64,000 bases of DNA from Gymnogyps californianus (lineage: Eukaryota; Chordata; Aves; Accipitriformes; Cathartidae), in contig NC_059475.1 in assembly GCF_018139145.2 (NCBI RefSeq), forward strand, positions 17,302,937 through 17,366,936. The letters are read 5' to 3'. The translations under genes were made by a program, and so were the position numbers. The notes under the pieces were generated by a model that saw only the letters and a list, made by a program, of their open reading frames with translations, was not told the DNA's origin and did not search any database. How positions within the stretch are numbered: the stretch's first letter is position 1; the number at the start of each line of letters is the position of its first letter. Positions 34,981 to 47,138 of the stretch are shown here, piece after piece.

Positions 34981-35724
34981 TTATGTTTCATGTTATTTAA
35001 ACTTCAAGGGCTTCTCCAGACGCAGATGAATTGGAAAAGATGCAAAGTATAAAAGCTAAGGTGCCTTAAATCCTCTCTTAGGATCCTTGTTTGGAAGGGA
35101 AGTGCCTTAGTTTGCTCAGATGCATGATGTGCACATGTTTTGATGTGCACAAAATTCAATCTTTGAAACCATAATCAAGAGAAACTGCACTTTTAGGTTT
35201 GACTGGGAAAAGAGCCGTGAAGGCTCTCTGTGTGGAAGAGCGGAGAACATCACCCTGTCCTTACACCACCACTAACAGGCTGACATGCTGGCTTGTCTCT
35301 AGACAAGCCGGGGGGAAAGAAGCTAGAGGGTAGGCAAAATTAAAGATTATTAAATTGTGGCCAAGGATATGTATAACCAGACAAATCGGGAGACATGGAC
35401 CGTGCCAGGACAGCAGCTGACTCAAAGGGAGCAGGGAAACAAGCAGGTCTGGGATGGGTTTGAGGTAGCAGTGGGTTCCTATCATGACACTAAAAAACGA
35501 GCAGAATATATAAAGAAGAGAAGTACAAGCACCACCATCAACATGCAAGGGAAGAAACATGCTGTGGCTCCCCTGCATGCAGCTGACAGTTAGAGCAGCC
35601 GCAGCCTCTTGTCCAGCAATAGCTTTTAGTTGTTGGGAAAAAGGTTAGGGTACACATACACCTTAAAATCATTAAGTAAGATCAAGAAGGACCTCAGTGT
35701 TTCTGGCAGAGTACAAATGATTTC

Positions 35725-35895
35725 CCTCTGCTCTGAAGAGGTTACAGCCTAAATAGAAATGACAGACAAGATGAAAAAACATTTACAGCCAGGGGGATGG
35801 AGTAGAGAGATTAAGTGATTTGCCAAAAGTCGCAGAAGCAGCCTGTGACAAGTAGTCTGTTTTACATTAAGTCCCAGGGTTTTGACCCTATGTAG
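35725..35895 (-). repeat. Core-SINE (MIR-like) fragment
   Basis: Read on the + strand it contains GAAGAGGTTACAGCCTAAATA, then ACAGACAAGATG, then GAGAGATTAAGTGATTTGCC and AAAGTCGCAGAAGCAGCCTG. These follow the order of the reverse complement of an ancient amniote core-SINE, with the 'gagaggttaagtgacttgcccaaggtcacacagc' region. It is heavily diverged and truncated. Confidence 0.55.
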
Positions 35896-36059
35896 CTGAG
35901 AGCATTTGAAAGCATCCAGCATTGAGTTAGGAGCTGAATCCTCACTGCTCCGTGATCAAATGCAATGTGCTTTCAGTAACTTGAGACAAGCCTGGTCTAC
36001 AGTGTATGTCGTCTTATTTTAAACACATCAGCAGTCATGGGTAATGGGTTGAGATTTAC

Positions 36060-36170
36060 CTACGGGAAGTCCAGAAAAGACCTTGACTATGAAAACTTCC
36101 ATTACTCCTGGAAACTTCATCAGGCGTAGGATTTCTCTGATGCTAAACATGCTGCCAGACTGTGATGTGC
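36060..36170 (-). CDS. SLC22A18: SLC22A18 coding exon, fifth from the 3' end
   Basis: This is a 111-bp exon with acceptor TCTGTAG and donor GTAAAT. It begins with two bases completing a split Ser codon and ends with one base (G) of a split Gly codon. It encodes TSQSGSMFSIREILRLMKF followed by PGVMEVFIVKVFSGLPVG. This is the cytoplasmic loop and start of the second transporter half, aligned with the mammalian segment ending FLVKVASNCPTG. Confidence 0.9.
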
Positions 36171-36660
36171 CTACAGAAGATGACATATTGATTAATACTC
36201 TATTTATACAGGTTAGAGGCAGGAAGCAAGAAACTCTGAGACTGTCTGCTCAGGTTCACCACCACCTTTCCGAAAAGGTGCGTCTCTGCAGCACCAGCTT
36301 TCTGCTGATGGCAGGAGGTTGGGAGCTGGTGCCAGGTCTGCACACAGAGGACCCCTGTGAGACAGTGGGATTGCCTTCCATGCCAGGCCAAACTAACCCC
36401 CAGCGAGGGGTCCACATTCACCTTTTCTGAGATGCATGGGAAGCACGGGGCTGGAAGCCTGCAATGCTGCATGGCAGAGTGGCTGACAGGTAGGGAATAA
36501 TACTCTTCCACAAGAACAGCTTAAGCATTAAAGTGTCAGCATTTCAAGGTTGGCACCTTTTTGCCCTTAAATGCCACCCCAAGCCCTTTAGCAGTCCTTA
36601 CAGCATGTCAATACCCCATCCCTGTTCATGTGCTATTTATCAGAAACACTAAATACTTAC
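36171..36660 (-). other. SLC22A18: SLC22A18 short intron
   Basis: This 490-bp intron has donor GTAAGT next to 36661 and acceptor TAG next to 36170. Nothing else is recognisable in it. Confidence 0.85.
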
Positions 36661-36776
36661 TGTGCTCCGTCACATGATGGTCTGACTTTGGTTTATCCTG
36701 CAAAGGGATCCAAACCATTGCTATCATGATATTTATGAGATTTCCCACCAGCCCGACATATGTAGGAACAAAAATG
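36661..36776 (-). CDS. SLC22A18: SLC22A18 coding exon, sixth from the 3' end (most 5' one found)
   Basis: This is a 116-bp exon with acceptor TTTGCAG and donor GTAAGT. Its first base completes a split codon (expected Gly of a Tyr-Gly pair) and its last base starts the split Ser codon. It encodes IFVPTYVGLVGNLINIMIAM, VWIPLQDKPKSDHHVTEH. This corresponds to the last helix of the first transporter half and the start of the central loop. Together the six exons make 245 residues plus stop in one uninterrupted frame. The upstream half of the protein was not found in this window. Confidence 0.88.
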
Positions 36777-38431
36777 CTGCAAACAGAAAAAATATGGGTA
36801 AGCGGATAAATATTATAAACAAGATGTTTATACCTCCATCCTGCAAAGGCTTGGGCACTTGGATGAGGAACAATCCCCTTGAAGTCACAGTACATAAGGC
36901 TATAAAAGAGCTCACATCCTTTCATGGAGGCTTTGGATATGACCATGGTTTGAAATTTCACCAAAAGATGGCTATTGCCATCAAGATAGTTTATCATTTG
37001 TATTAATAATAGGGTATAACACAATGCTTTTAAATCTGTAAGTGTCAGGGGGAAAGAGCCCCTCTTGGTTTAACAAAGCTTAGAAATCTTCGTACGGAAA
37101 GCACAGCATCTGTTTGTTAGGATCCATCTAATCCCCCATCTAATCCCCAATTTCATTCATCTAAGTATTATCTCACCCCTTGAAATTTCTCAGTGAAATC
37201 AAATGAAGTTAAGGAAAGTGAAGAATACTCAAAATGATTAAGGATGGTAGAATACAGCCCAGCCTACAACCAGAACTGAAACCACCGGAGATACAATACC
37301 ACTTGAAAAGGAACCGCTACAAATAACAAACACGATTTACAAAACCTTCTGAGGAGGTGAGTGAACAGCACTTTGATTGATGCACCTACTTTTCTCCAAA
37401 GGTGCCCCAGACCAAATCAACACCCCTTCAACTGTCCATCAGAGCCCCAAACGTTGGATCTTTAACAGAAGTGGGGCCACATCCTTAGATGCAGACACAG
37501 TGAACAGCAATTATTAACAGTAGTTGTACAATGATAAAAAGGAACAATTACAACTTATCTAAAAAACTCAAACACAGACCATGTAAAAGTCAATAGCGTC
37601 AATAAGAAGTCCTCAATTATCACTGTCCTCTTAAAAGAGAAGATTAGGAAATGACTCATCCTAGTCTTTAAGGGCATGTGGGAAGACTTCAGACTCTGAA
37701 GGGCTTTAACTCTGCAAAACATAGGTAGAGCAAAGTCCAGAGCTGGAAGACTGAAACTCAGGAGAGTCGAGCTGAAAACAAAGGGAGAAGCATGTTTTGT
37801 TTTTAACAGTCAGCGCAATTATCCACTAAACCAGCTCATTAAAAGGCTCCCCCATCATGGGAACCCTGTTAGTCAAAGAGTTTGATAAAACACGTGCTTA
37901 AAAACTACCGCAGGACGCAGGTTTGGGATGGGAATGCCCAGCAGAAACACCAAAGGCTGGTGGTGTCACAGAGGGCACAAGACTAAGTGATCATCATGGT
38001 GTCTTGGGGGCATCAAAATTCAAGCACCTTGGACTTCACCAGAGTAAATGCCTGGATTTCACCAGAGAAGGCTTTGGAGCTGCGCGGGTCCGTGCAGACT
38101 CGGAGGCAACCGCACTGTCCCTGCATCCCCAGCAACCTGTGCTGCAAAAATAAGATGCAAAAGTGAGCTGCGAGCCGCCAACCAATGCTCCCTCTGAGCC
38201 TGCTGATAAAGGACTGCTTATTGCCTGACTTTTCACCGCTGCTTTCCTTGTCAGACCATGGCGTATCTTTTTCATGGAATAACCAGCAGCACTAATTGTA
38301 AAAGCCTCAAGTTTCCTCCGTGCTAGACAAAGGTGCAGTCTGAATAATTTCTGGAGTATTATTAAAGTCTCAGAGCAAGACAGTCAAGGATTGAGATGCA
38401 AACAACTGAGAAAAGCATCAAAGAGCAAATA

Positions 38432-38454
38432 CATATATATATATACACACACAC
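38432..38454 (+). repeat. Compound (AT)n(AC)n microsatellite
   Basis: A short run of alternating AT followed directly by alternating AC, in AT-rich DNA. It is probably polymorphic. Confidence 0.85.
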
Positions 38455-38460
38455 GTATTC

Positions 38461-38715
38461 CCGCTAATAGCAACGGCAAAAATCCCAGCTGAATATTTTA
38501 ATTCTCATTAATTATTATTAATAACAACAAAGTCAGATAATATCTTCCTGCAAATGGACTTAGTGCAGTAATTTAGACCTGCTGCCTTCCATCCGCCAAG
38601 CTGTTCCGCTAATTACCCCAGACCACAAAATTAGTCATTTACTGGATCGTTATTTTTTATTTTTAGTGCAGCAGATTGCCACTTTCTGATTTAAAATTAT
38701 CTGCCAAACAGTTCC
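38461..38715. promoter_or_regulatory. Candidate conserved non-coding element
   Basis: Dense TAAT/ATTA cores (TCATTAATTATTATTAATAA, GCTAATTACC, AAATTAGTCATTTA) are set in unique sequence without repeat features. The cluster resembles developmental enhancers, but this is only compositional evidence. Confidence 0.28.
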
Positions 38716-41700
38716 CAAACTACTGAAATCAACTTTGTGGACCCAAATTTTTATCCAAGAAATCCAGAATTTCTACTTTGCATTGCAACATAAAGTAAAT
38801 TTACTAACAAAATAGAAAGGATAAAATAATCAAATAATCAGCTACAGCTGGCTTAATGTTTTTTGGGGTTTCTGTATTTCAAGCTTTCATTCTGATATGG
38901 AAAAAACGCATCACAAAAATTTTCATCGGACAGAAAAACTTCCTTTCCAGTCCTATTTTTTTCCTGAGGTTTTCCAGAATCCCACATGCCAACGTAAATA
39001 TGTTTTACTCTTCAGATCCAAGAAGAATTACGGCAAGCAATGAGGGAAGGGTCCCCCTATAAAAGCAGTAAGCAAACGATGCACTACTTCACTGCAAACA
39101 TACGACAGATAATTCATTGCTGTGAAAGGGAGAGGAGAACCTTGACATTTTACATATTTGGGAAAACCTGGGCTTGCCGTAATGGTTTGTGACGTTTTGT
39201 ATGGCTGGACTCTGAAGTCGAGAAATCCAGTAAAATATGGAGCTCAAAATCGTGTCTCCCATACAAGCCTGAAGTGTTCAAAATCATCTGAAAATCCCTT
39301 TTCTTAACCACAGATTTCTGTAAGTGCTTCATCTTTTTCCACATATTAAGCATTACCATTCCTTGATGGAAGGGTGATGAAGGTACACCCTCAAGCTAGT
39401 TGCTCCACTATCTTGTCTTTTAGCAGGGACGAACTCTGGAATTGGAGATAATGCATCTGTGTCCAGGAAACCACCTCTTGCATTTGTTTGTTTGCTCGTT
39501 TAAGAAAGACGAAGTGAAACCAAGGGTTACAAAAATGTTATATTGACACAGCAGGTCATTAATTTTTTCCTGATGTATCTTAATTTCTTTTTTTCTGATG
39601 TTTCCATTATAACCCATGGATTACACATGACGACACCTCCTGTGCCACCCCTCCGGTACGGCATCAGTGGGATGCATCCTCTGACTCCTACAGTGAAAGG
39701 CAACTGTTTTACAAAGTAGCAGCACAGGGCAGCTTTCCTGACACATCATCACCTCTGAACCCCCCGTGAGGATTGTTTTGGGGCTTGGGTAGGTGAGGGA
39801 CTGCACACATTGTCTTTTCCTGTTATACGAAGACACATAAATATTTACACTGTCATGTAAAGTGACACGAGTGCTAAAACCAGTGTGCATGTGCTGACTC
39901 ATTATTTCTGGCAGCAGGGAAGACAAACGCCGGTGGGTTGAGCTGACAGTATTCTTGTAATGATGCTGACAGGAGACCGGAGGCCAACGCATTTGCTGGG
40001 GAAACTGGTGAAGTTGCAATGATGCTACGGGATCCTCAGCTAGAGCTGCTCTGTGTCACCGCCAATGGGGAAAACTCTACCCACACCCTTGGATGCCACT
40101 GGGAGGGGAGCTGCAGCCCTGCAGAGGTGGGTGGGAAGGAGGTGGTGGCGGTTTGGAGGAGTCCAGCAAGCAGCAGGAGGGCAGGGGAGGGTTTGCACCC
40201 CACAACAGGCCCAAGGAACAGCGCTTTGGCAAGGGGTATGGTGATGCTGTTGCCACCAGCAGAGAAAACAGCTGGGGGTTAGCACTGATAGTCCCTTTGC
40301 TGTGCTTGCTGGACCCTTTTCTGCACGCTAAGCAAGTGGAGGACCCGGGGCTAAGCTGTTGCTCTTATTTCTATATGAGGAACAAGTGGTACAAACCAGA
40401 ATAGCTAAGCTAAAGGTGAGACACCCCGACCCCTCAGCAGAGCTGAAGGCTAGGGGTAGGAACGATCCCTGGGTTGGCAGCTCCTGCTGCGTGAGACTTG
40501 GCTCGCGGGCACTCATCTTTATTTTTTTAAGATTTAAGCATGAAATCTCATCTCTGCTGATATCAGCAGGAGTCCTTCTGCATTCAATTTTGCCTGTTTG
40601 GCTTATCTGGAAGAATTTTCACCAGGAAGGGATGCGGTGGCACTATTAAGACAAATGAGGCACATGAAGCACGTTGCTCCCATGGGACCTTTTCCCATCC
40701 TCTTCCCCTTCCTGTCCTCCCTCTCCTCCCTCCTGGCTGTCCGCAAACCAGCCATGTGGAGCCAGAGCGAGCCCTGCCAAAACCAGCAGCAGATTTCCTG
40801 AGCGGGTGGAAGAACAAAGGATGCGGGCAGGACTAATACAATTAAATTAAAGGGAGCAAAAGGACGCAGCAGCTTCGGCAGCTGAGATCATTGTGTGGCC
40901 TCTTCCAGCTTCTCACTGATTAATAGAGGTTAAGAGCCTTTACCGTCCTGGGCTTTATGGTCAAAATAACTCGGGTCACTTTATCTGCGTACTTCAGCAT
41001 GTTCCTTATAATTCCTTTGCTTCTCTTGCTTCTGGAGAGAGAGTCCCTTGCTGACTTTTTGCCGGCAGCCTTCCTTGCTCTCCCCTGGGGTTTTCTGCTA
41101 GCAAAGCTCCTTTCAGGTTGTCAGCTAAGACCACAGCTGCCCGCTCTTCTTCATGTGTTTTCAGCCTTGCCGTGAAAGGGAGGAACAAAACGCATCACCT
41201 TGTCCTGCATGGGACTGACGTGCTCCAAGCTCCTCCTGCCAGGAGGGTGCAAAACAATCGGCTGCAGGGAGCAAACACTTGAACTCAAAGGAGGACTAGT
41301 TTTTGCTAGTTTTTGCCAACAGGAGCAGCCGCAGCTTGCCCCGACTTAAAGCTTTCAGAGAAATAAGAAGAAAACATGAGCAGAGGGAGCTGGAGGCCCA
41401 TAACATCAACCAAACACTGCTTAACGACATAACGAAAGCCTCTCCTTTTCATTTTCCTGAGGCCATTAGGCAAGTGTGGTGGATGCATTAAAAGCATCCA
41501 TTAAAAGAGTTTTAAAGGGTTTCAAAAAGCGGGATGGCCAGACCAAGGCACACTTGCCACAGGACCGATGGTGTGGCCAGGTACAAGGCTCACTTGGTAG
41601 CCTGTGGCCATGCATAACGGACAAGTGGCTGACAGCTAGGATTGCCCATCTGGAAACTCCATCCTTAATGGTGGTGGGAAAGCAGAATTGATGATCAAAC

Positions 41701-44700
41701 CGTTAATAGTAATGTCACGGTAAACAGATTAAACCCAAAGAAAATATTAGCATTCAAAGCCAGCTGGAGGAGGGTTGCATTTCTTCCCATCTAACGCTTA
41801 GCCTGCCTCTGTATTTACTTGCAGGTAACTGTAAATCCCAATGTGCACCACGCTTCCCGGGTGAGGTGAGGCGAGGACATGCTCTATGTTACTTTGCAAC
41901 CCGCTCCCATCAGGGTTAGTTAGTATGAGGCAAACGAGCGCAATCAGGGTTCAGTTTCTGAATCAAGACGCGACGCAGTAACACAGGTGACAGCAAGAGC
42001 TCCCAGAGGCTCTCCAACTCCTGGAAGTGATTTTTTGCAGCTCTGCCCTAAGTGTCGCATGCCCCTGAAGTCAGAGGTGGCACATGTGAAGCATCAGAAA
42101 AATGTGGTGACGTTTACAGCAAATGCAGCTCTTGGAAAGCTGGGCCTGGCCAAACAAGTATGTGTGGGTGTATATACATACATACATATGTACAAACACA
42201 TGTGCAGAGCATTTCCCAGTAGCTTTGAAGCAACACTTTCAGCAAAATTTCCATGAAAAATTGAATCCCACAAAGGAGTGTGCACCATGCAGAGATCAGG
42301 CAGTGGCACAGGAGCAGGAGAGAGGCCACTGACCAGGCATTTGCAGGCAGGTAATATTCTCAGCTCACAGATGAGGGCTTTTGAACAGAGTCCTTGCTGG
42401 TACCTGCCAGCCACGGCCCCCAGGCAGTGCTGAGGAGGATGGGCGCTGGAGCCTCCCACTTCCACCAAGGAAGGCTACAACAAACCTATATGGGATACAG
42501 TTTTGGGCTCCAGCCCAAATTTGAGTCCTTGCTCTGACCTTGCTGGGCTGCGATTCCCATCTTTGGTTTCCTGCCTGAAAAGGCTGGGACAGACCCATGA
42601 AGGTACCTAGGGGTTTCTGCCAGCCAGAAGGCTGCATTCAGGCTGTGTGTGCCTCGAGATGGTATCAATCACTTTCTGATTAGCATTCCAGCCACAAAGC
42701 CCCGCTCTGCAAAGCCCAGGAGAAAAACGCATGTGTGTAATTGCACAATTAAATGTTGCGTCAATACAGTGATTCTTTTTAGGAGGAAGCAGTTCCCAAC
42801 AATTCCCTGAGGATTAAAGGATCAATGTGTATTTCAGCAGTGAATGGGATTGTGTTTGTTTTCTTTCTCTTTTTCTTAATAAAGTCAAAGTTGAACACGG
42901 AGAGAGCACAAATTGTTTTTTAGTGACTCACTCCTACTTCAAAACAGCGCTGCATAAAGCCGGCATTCATAGCCGGCCCAGATTCCTTAAAGAGCTCTGG
43001 AAGGACTCTCAAAATATTTCTTTGATTGCAGTCTGGCCACACTATCCACTCATCCACTCACACCCTTAGAGGGGCAGCTATGGGTGAAAAACAGCTGGTG
43101 AGTTAAAAAGAAAGAAAAGCAAAAAACTGAGGTGAAAAAAAAAGGTTCGGGTGAAACCATGACACCAAACCATGCTCTCCAGTAAACAGCTTTGGGTCAG
43201 CAAGAAAGTGAGCAGTGGCCACTGTGTTCCTGATAACTTAGTGATACATAAACTTAGCACATAACTTTTTGTAAATTAGTGATGGTTTCATTCAAGGAAT
43301 TTTGTTTTACTGCCTTGACAATGCTTGCTGAATGTATTTCATCTTTGACTCATCATGGTCTGGTCTACGTTGTTGAGATTTCTCCTAAAGACAAAAAAAG
43401 CAAGAACAAAATTTCACCAAAGCTTCTTAAAGAAACAAAACCACAAAAGCCTCAATCAAAAATAGATTCATTGGGCCTCAAAAAATTTCATACGTTTCCT
43501 AGGACATGCACGCAAATGTACAGAGATAGTCCGGCTTCCACAGCCCAGGGCAAGAAACGGCACAATAACACAAATAAACCCAGACAGCCCAGTGCTCAGC
43601 AGGCTTCAAGGCAGCCCTGCTGGTGAAGGGCAGCCAGTATCACCCATCACATTATCCATGCCTTTGAGAGGAAAACAAAAAAAACCCCATACCTCCCTTT
43701 CCGCAGTTCCTACTCCCTGTCCTCATGGAAAAAATATCACACAAAGGCATGAATAAGTGTGGCACGAGTCTTTACCCCGGCTCTCCTGTCCAAGCAAATG
43801 CCTGTATGAAAATGGTATGTGAAGCGAGAAGCGCAGGTTAATGCCAGCTGAAGGCGTGTTAAATCTCAAGTGGGAACAAATGCAGCCTCCAAGGAACATG
43901 TGCCGGAGAAAGATGCCCTTTCTCACTTGCTTCCTCGTGGTCAGGTAGAAGGTACTTCACAAGAGGTAGGACAAATCACCTGGGATAAATCACTCATATT
44001 TCACTGTAGACCCTCAGTGGGACTCCTTTGGTTGCAATTTCCCCATTATTTCACTGGGAGCCTGGGATTTCTCTAGAGACAGAATGTAAAACCTGAGCGG
44101 ATACTCACCCCCACCCAGGCATCAGCAGGAAAAGGAGGGAGTTCACTGCCCTGATGCAACTGGAAAACATGACCAGGGTGTCCTTTTTGCCGCATATGTT
44201 TTACATGAGGAGCAGCAGAAGTTGGCTGCTGCTGCTTTGGGGAGAGCAGGAGGCTCTTTTTCACTCCGGTGAACTTGACATCATTGCAGGCTGTCCAAGG
44301 AGGTAGGTGGTGAGGCTTTGCATTCGCACCCTCTGTAGAGCCCCTCACAGGGCGAGAATGAGTCACCCACAGACAAGTGCTCATTCAACTGCTTATTTCT
44401 AGTGGCAGCCACATCTGGAAAATTCGGGTGGTGGGAAAGGAAAAAAGATGAAGGGGGGTATGGGCATCCTGCATCATCTGTTTCCATCAGAACTGGGTGA
44501 GGGAGGGATGCTGAAGATTGGCACTGGTGCATTAGCAGGGCAAAGAGCCAGGAATGCAACGGCAGAGGCACGTCAGAGCTGCTGTGTGCTGGCGACACCA
44601 GGCACTGGACAGGGCCAGGAGTTCACAGCCATCCCCAAAGTCATTGGAGCTACCTGTGGCTTAACTTCCCTTAAGGGACATTTGCTCCTGTGTGTGTCAC

Positions 44701-45060
44701 TGACCCAGCACAAGGAGGGTTGCTGGTGGGACTTGATATTCAACCTTGCAGAAAAAAACACTTCAGGTCAGTGCAGGGCGCTAAATAAAAACACTTGGGC
44801 TTCTTCCACAGGGAAAATCCTCCTCTGGCAGAGCTCCCTATGTAAGTGGTGCTCTGTGTGAATGGATAAGGCTGGCCATCCATCAGGGGCTCTGCAGCAA
44901 CAAAGCTATCTGTCCCCTGCAAAGGCCTGCTGCAGAGAAAATCCCAGCAATGAAAAGCAGCTCGAACTAACCGGCCCCTGCCGCAGCCCCAGCTCAAGCA
45001 CAGCAGATCCCGCTGCCGGGGCATGAGGGGGATGGTTGTGGCAGGATGCTAATTCCCAGG

Positions 45061-45235
45061 CAGCTGGAGCAGCCTGCCTGCGCCAGCCGGTCCTGCTGCC
45101 TGATCCAACACAGCGCTCTTCCGAGGAACTCGGCTAATTGCCGGAAGAGGCATATCAGTTACGCTTCAATAAGACGTGGGTGGATCTGCATGCTTTGCCC
45201 GTAATACAGCACTAATTTCGAGTATCATTTACTCT
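45061..45235. promoter_or_regulatory. Candidate conserved non-coding element
   Basis: Unique sequence with CpG-bearing motifs (GCGCTCTTCCGAGGAA, GGCTAATTGCCGGAAG) and homeodomain-like cores lies just before the CR1 fossil. No coding frame is evident. Its regulatory nature is an inference from texture. Confidence 0.22.
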
Positions 45236-45356
45236 TGTGTGCTCTTTTCTGGTAAAACACCCTATTTCAAAATACTGCACTTTGCTAATTCAAAGCTTGC
45301 ACTTGTATGTGTGATTATTGCTTTTCCCTATTGCACAGCATAGACAGTCCCACTGG

Positions 45357-45376
45357 CATCTTGGTGCACCAAGATG
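45357..45376. repeat. 20-bp perfect palindrome
   Basis: CATCTTGGTG is followed immediately by its exact reverse complement CACCAAGATG, with no spacer. The symmetry stops at the next base on each side. Confidence 0.9.
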
Positions 45377-45629
45377 TGCACATTTACATGCATTTATAAC
45401 AAATGGGGGAATAAGCTGCACTACCCAAAAGATTTTAGCCAGCTGGCTGGCTAAGGCGTTGCTTGCCTCATGCTCTGCAGTATCATCTAGACTGTCCATC
45501 TAGAAATGGAGGAGTCTAGACAAGGACGAGGTATGAGCTGCACTCCCTGAATGGGGGCTTGCAACATCTGGCTTTGATCCCAACAACGCTAATGCTGGAT
45601 GAGCTGGGGCAGGTCAAGATAGGTATCAG

Positions 45630-46545
45630 AAAGTAGGTGTAAGTGGTCAGTTCTCACACCAGAGGCATCCCACCTGTGAGGCCGGGACATGTGCTGTTCG
45701 ATCTATCTGTGAACAATCTGGAGCAGCAGTGAGGTAAGAAAGTTTGCTGAGGATACGCAACTAAAAGAGTATTGGGAAAAAGAGCAGTCAGTGGAGAATT
45801 GCATATGGCCCTTACAGGGCTGAGGGATTGCGCAATAACATGGCAGCTGAAAGTCAGCGCAGATTAAATTTGAAGTGCTGCATGCAGGGAAAACAAGTCT
45901 TAAATTCACATATGAAATGATGGTTGCTGAACTGCTTATTATTAGTCAAGAGTGAGACTTTTGGACTATCATAGACTATTCCACAAAACCATTGCCTCAG
46001 TGCTCAGCTAATCAAACATTAGGGATTACCATGAAAGAAACAGCAAGCGAACAGAGAAGATAACCTCATTAGACCACTGTATAAACTCCTGGTTCACCAG
46101 CACTTTGAATAATGCACGTAATCCTGGTCCCCTCCTCTCAAAAAGGTACCTAAGAAGTGGGACAGGCTCAGAGGATGGCAATAAGGACAATTCATGGTGA
46201 CTGATTTTATGCCTGAGGAGGCTGAGAGCCTTCACTCTGGGAAGGAGATGTCCAAGGGACATCTAATAAAGGTCCACAAGTTTGTGAGGGACTGGGAGCA
46301 GGGGGTTAGGAAGTGACTGACATGGTCATTTCCATCACAAGAACTGGGAAGCACCAAACAAAGCTGTCAGAGACCGGTTCAAAACAAAGAGAAAGGCCTA
46401 ATTCTTCCCGCAACATGTAGAAGGTCAGTGGAGTTTGTTGCTACTGGTGTCGTGGAAGCAAAAGGTTTAGACAGGTACAAGGAGAGACTGGACAAGCACT
46501 TGGAAGAATGATCCATTAAAGGTTACTAAGAGTCACGAACCACAT
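45630..46545 (+). mobile_element. Ancient CR1 LINE, 3' part
   Basis: The + strand follows the end of CR1 reverse-transcriptase sequence. A degenerate leader near 45690-45720 matches 'gtgctgttcaacatct..gaacaatctgg', followed by a FADDTKL-like segment (45747-45775) and a strongly decayed middle. Then come 'aggatggcaataagga' (46173-46190), 'aattcttcccgcaac' (46402-46416) and the tail 'gtcgtggaagc-aaaggtttagacagg' with 'ggacaagcacttggaagaatgatccattaa'. The order and wording match old CR1 of the L3-like type shared by archosaurs and turtles. Many stops and indels show it is dead. The 5' end is truncated, as is usual for CR1. Confidence 0.72.
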
Positions 46546-47116
46546 TCATTCATGTCAGGAAATCCCCGAGTTGAAAATAGTTGGAGGCTGGAAAAGTAAT
46601 CGGTGAAGTATTATGCAAGTTTGTCCCACTTTTTCTCTTCCCTAGGCTTCTTACTATGATTTTTATTGGAGAAAGGATACCAGATCACGCTGAGATGCAA
46701 GTGCCATTTCCTCCTCTGCAGCAGGAATCAAAACCGTGTCTCCCATCACCATCTCACAAACCAGACAGGCTCATTTTTGCTCATTCTCTGGAAAATGCTG
46801 CTTTTTTCGTACAATCCTTAAACATTCCAGATAATAAATAAGAATAACCACAACTCTCACTTTGCGCTTGGGACACTAAGTTGGGAAAGGGTAATGCTAC
46901 ATTTCAGTCCAAGAAATGTTCATATATCTTCTCAAGTGACTGTTTAATATAACACAAAGATCCAATCCCCCATCTCTTAAACATGGATTTTTCCCAGTCT
47001 TTTTCTTGGATACTCCAACCATACAAAGTAATAATAGCTTTTTGGGGTTGTCCCTCACCTTCTTCTTCATGGTGGAGGTTTGTTGCCTAATGGGTGGCAA
47101 AGCCTTTAAGTAATTC

Positions 47117-47138
47117 TTTTTTTTTTTTTTTTTTTTTT
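47117..47138 (+). repeat. Poly-T run (22 T)
   Basis: Twenty-two consecutive T residues. On the - strand it could be the poly-A tail of a retroposed copy, but no source gene is recognisable beside it. Confidence 0.8.

Larger units (their letters stand above)
30710..36059 (-). other. SLC22A18: SLC22A18 intron
   Basis: This 5.35-kb intron runs from donor GTAAAT next to 36060 to acceptor TAG next to 30709. It includes two overlapping hairpin sequences (34936-34980), a 19-bp inverted repeat (33979-33997), an old interspersed repeat (about 34668-34735) and a core-SINE fragment (about 35725-35895). No other exon was seen. Confidence 0.8.

Noticed and set aside
40957..41175. Hydrophobic 72-residue + frame
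   Set aside because: A Leu/Phe-rich stretch can arise by chance. It is on the strand opposite SLC22A18, with no homologue recognised and no supporting splice sites.
44090..44160. Possible SLC22A18 exon ending at a GTGAGT donor near 44101 (- strand), with a short hydrophobic peptide
   Set aside because: The phase would fit, but the peptide (NSLLFLLMPGW-like) does not match the expected SLC22A18 segment before the Tyr-Gly junction, and the candidate is too short to trust.
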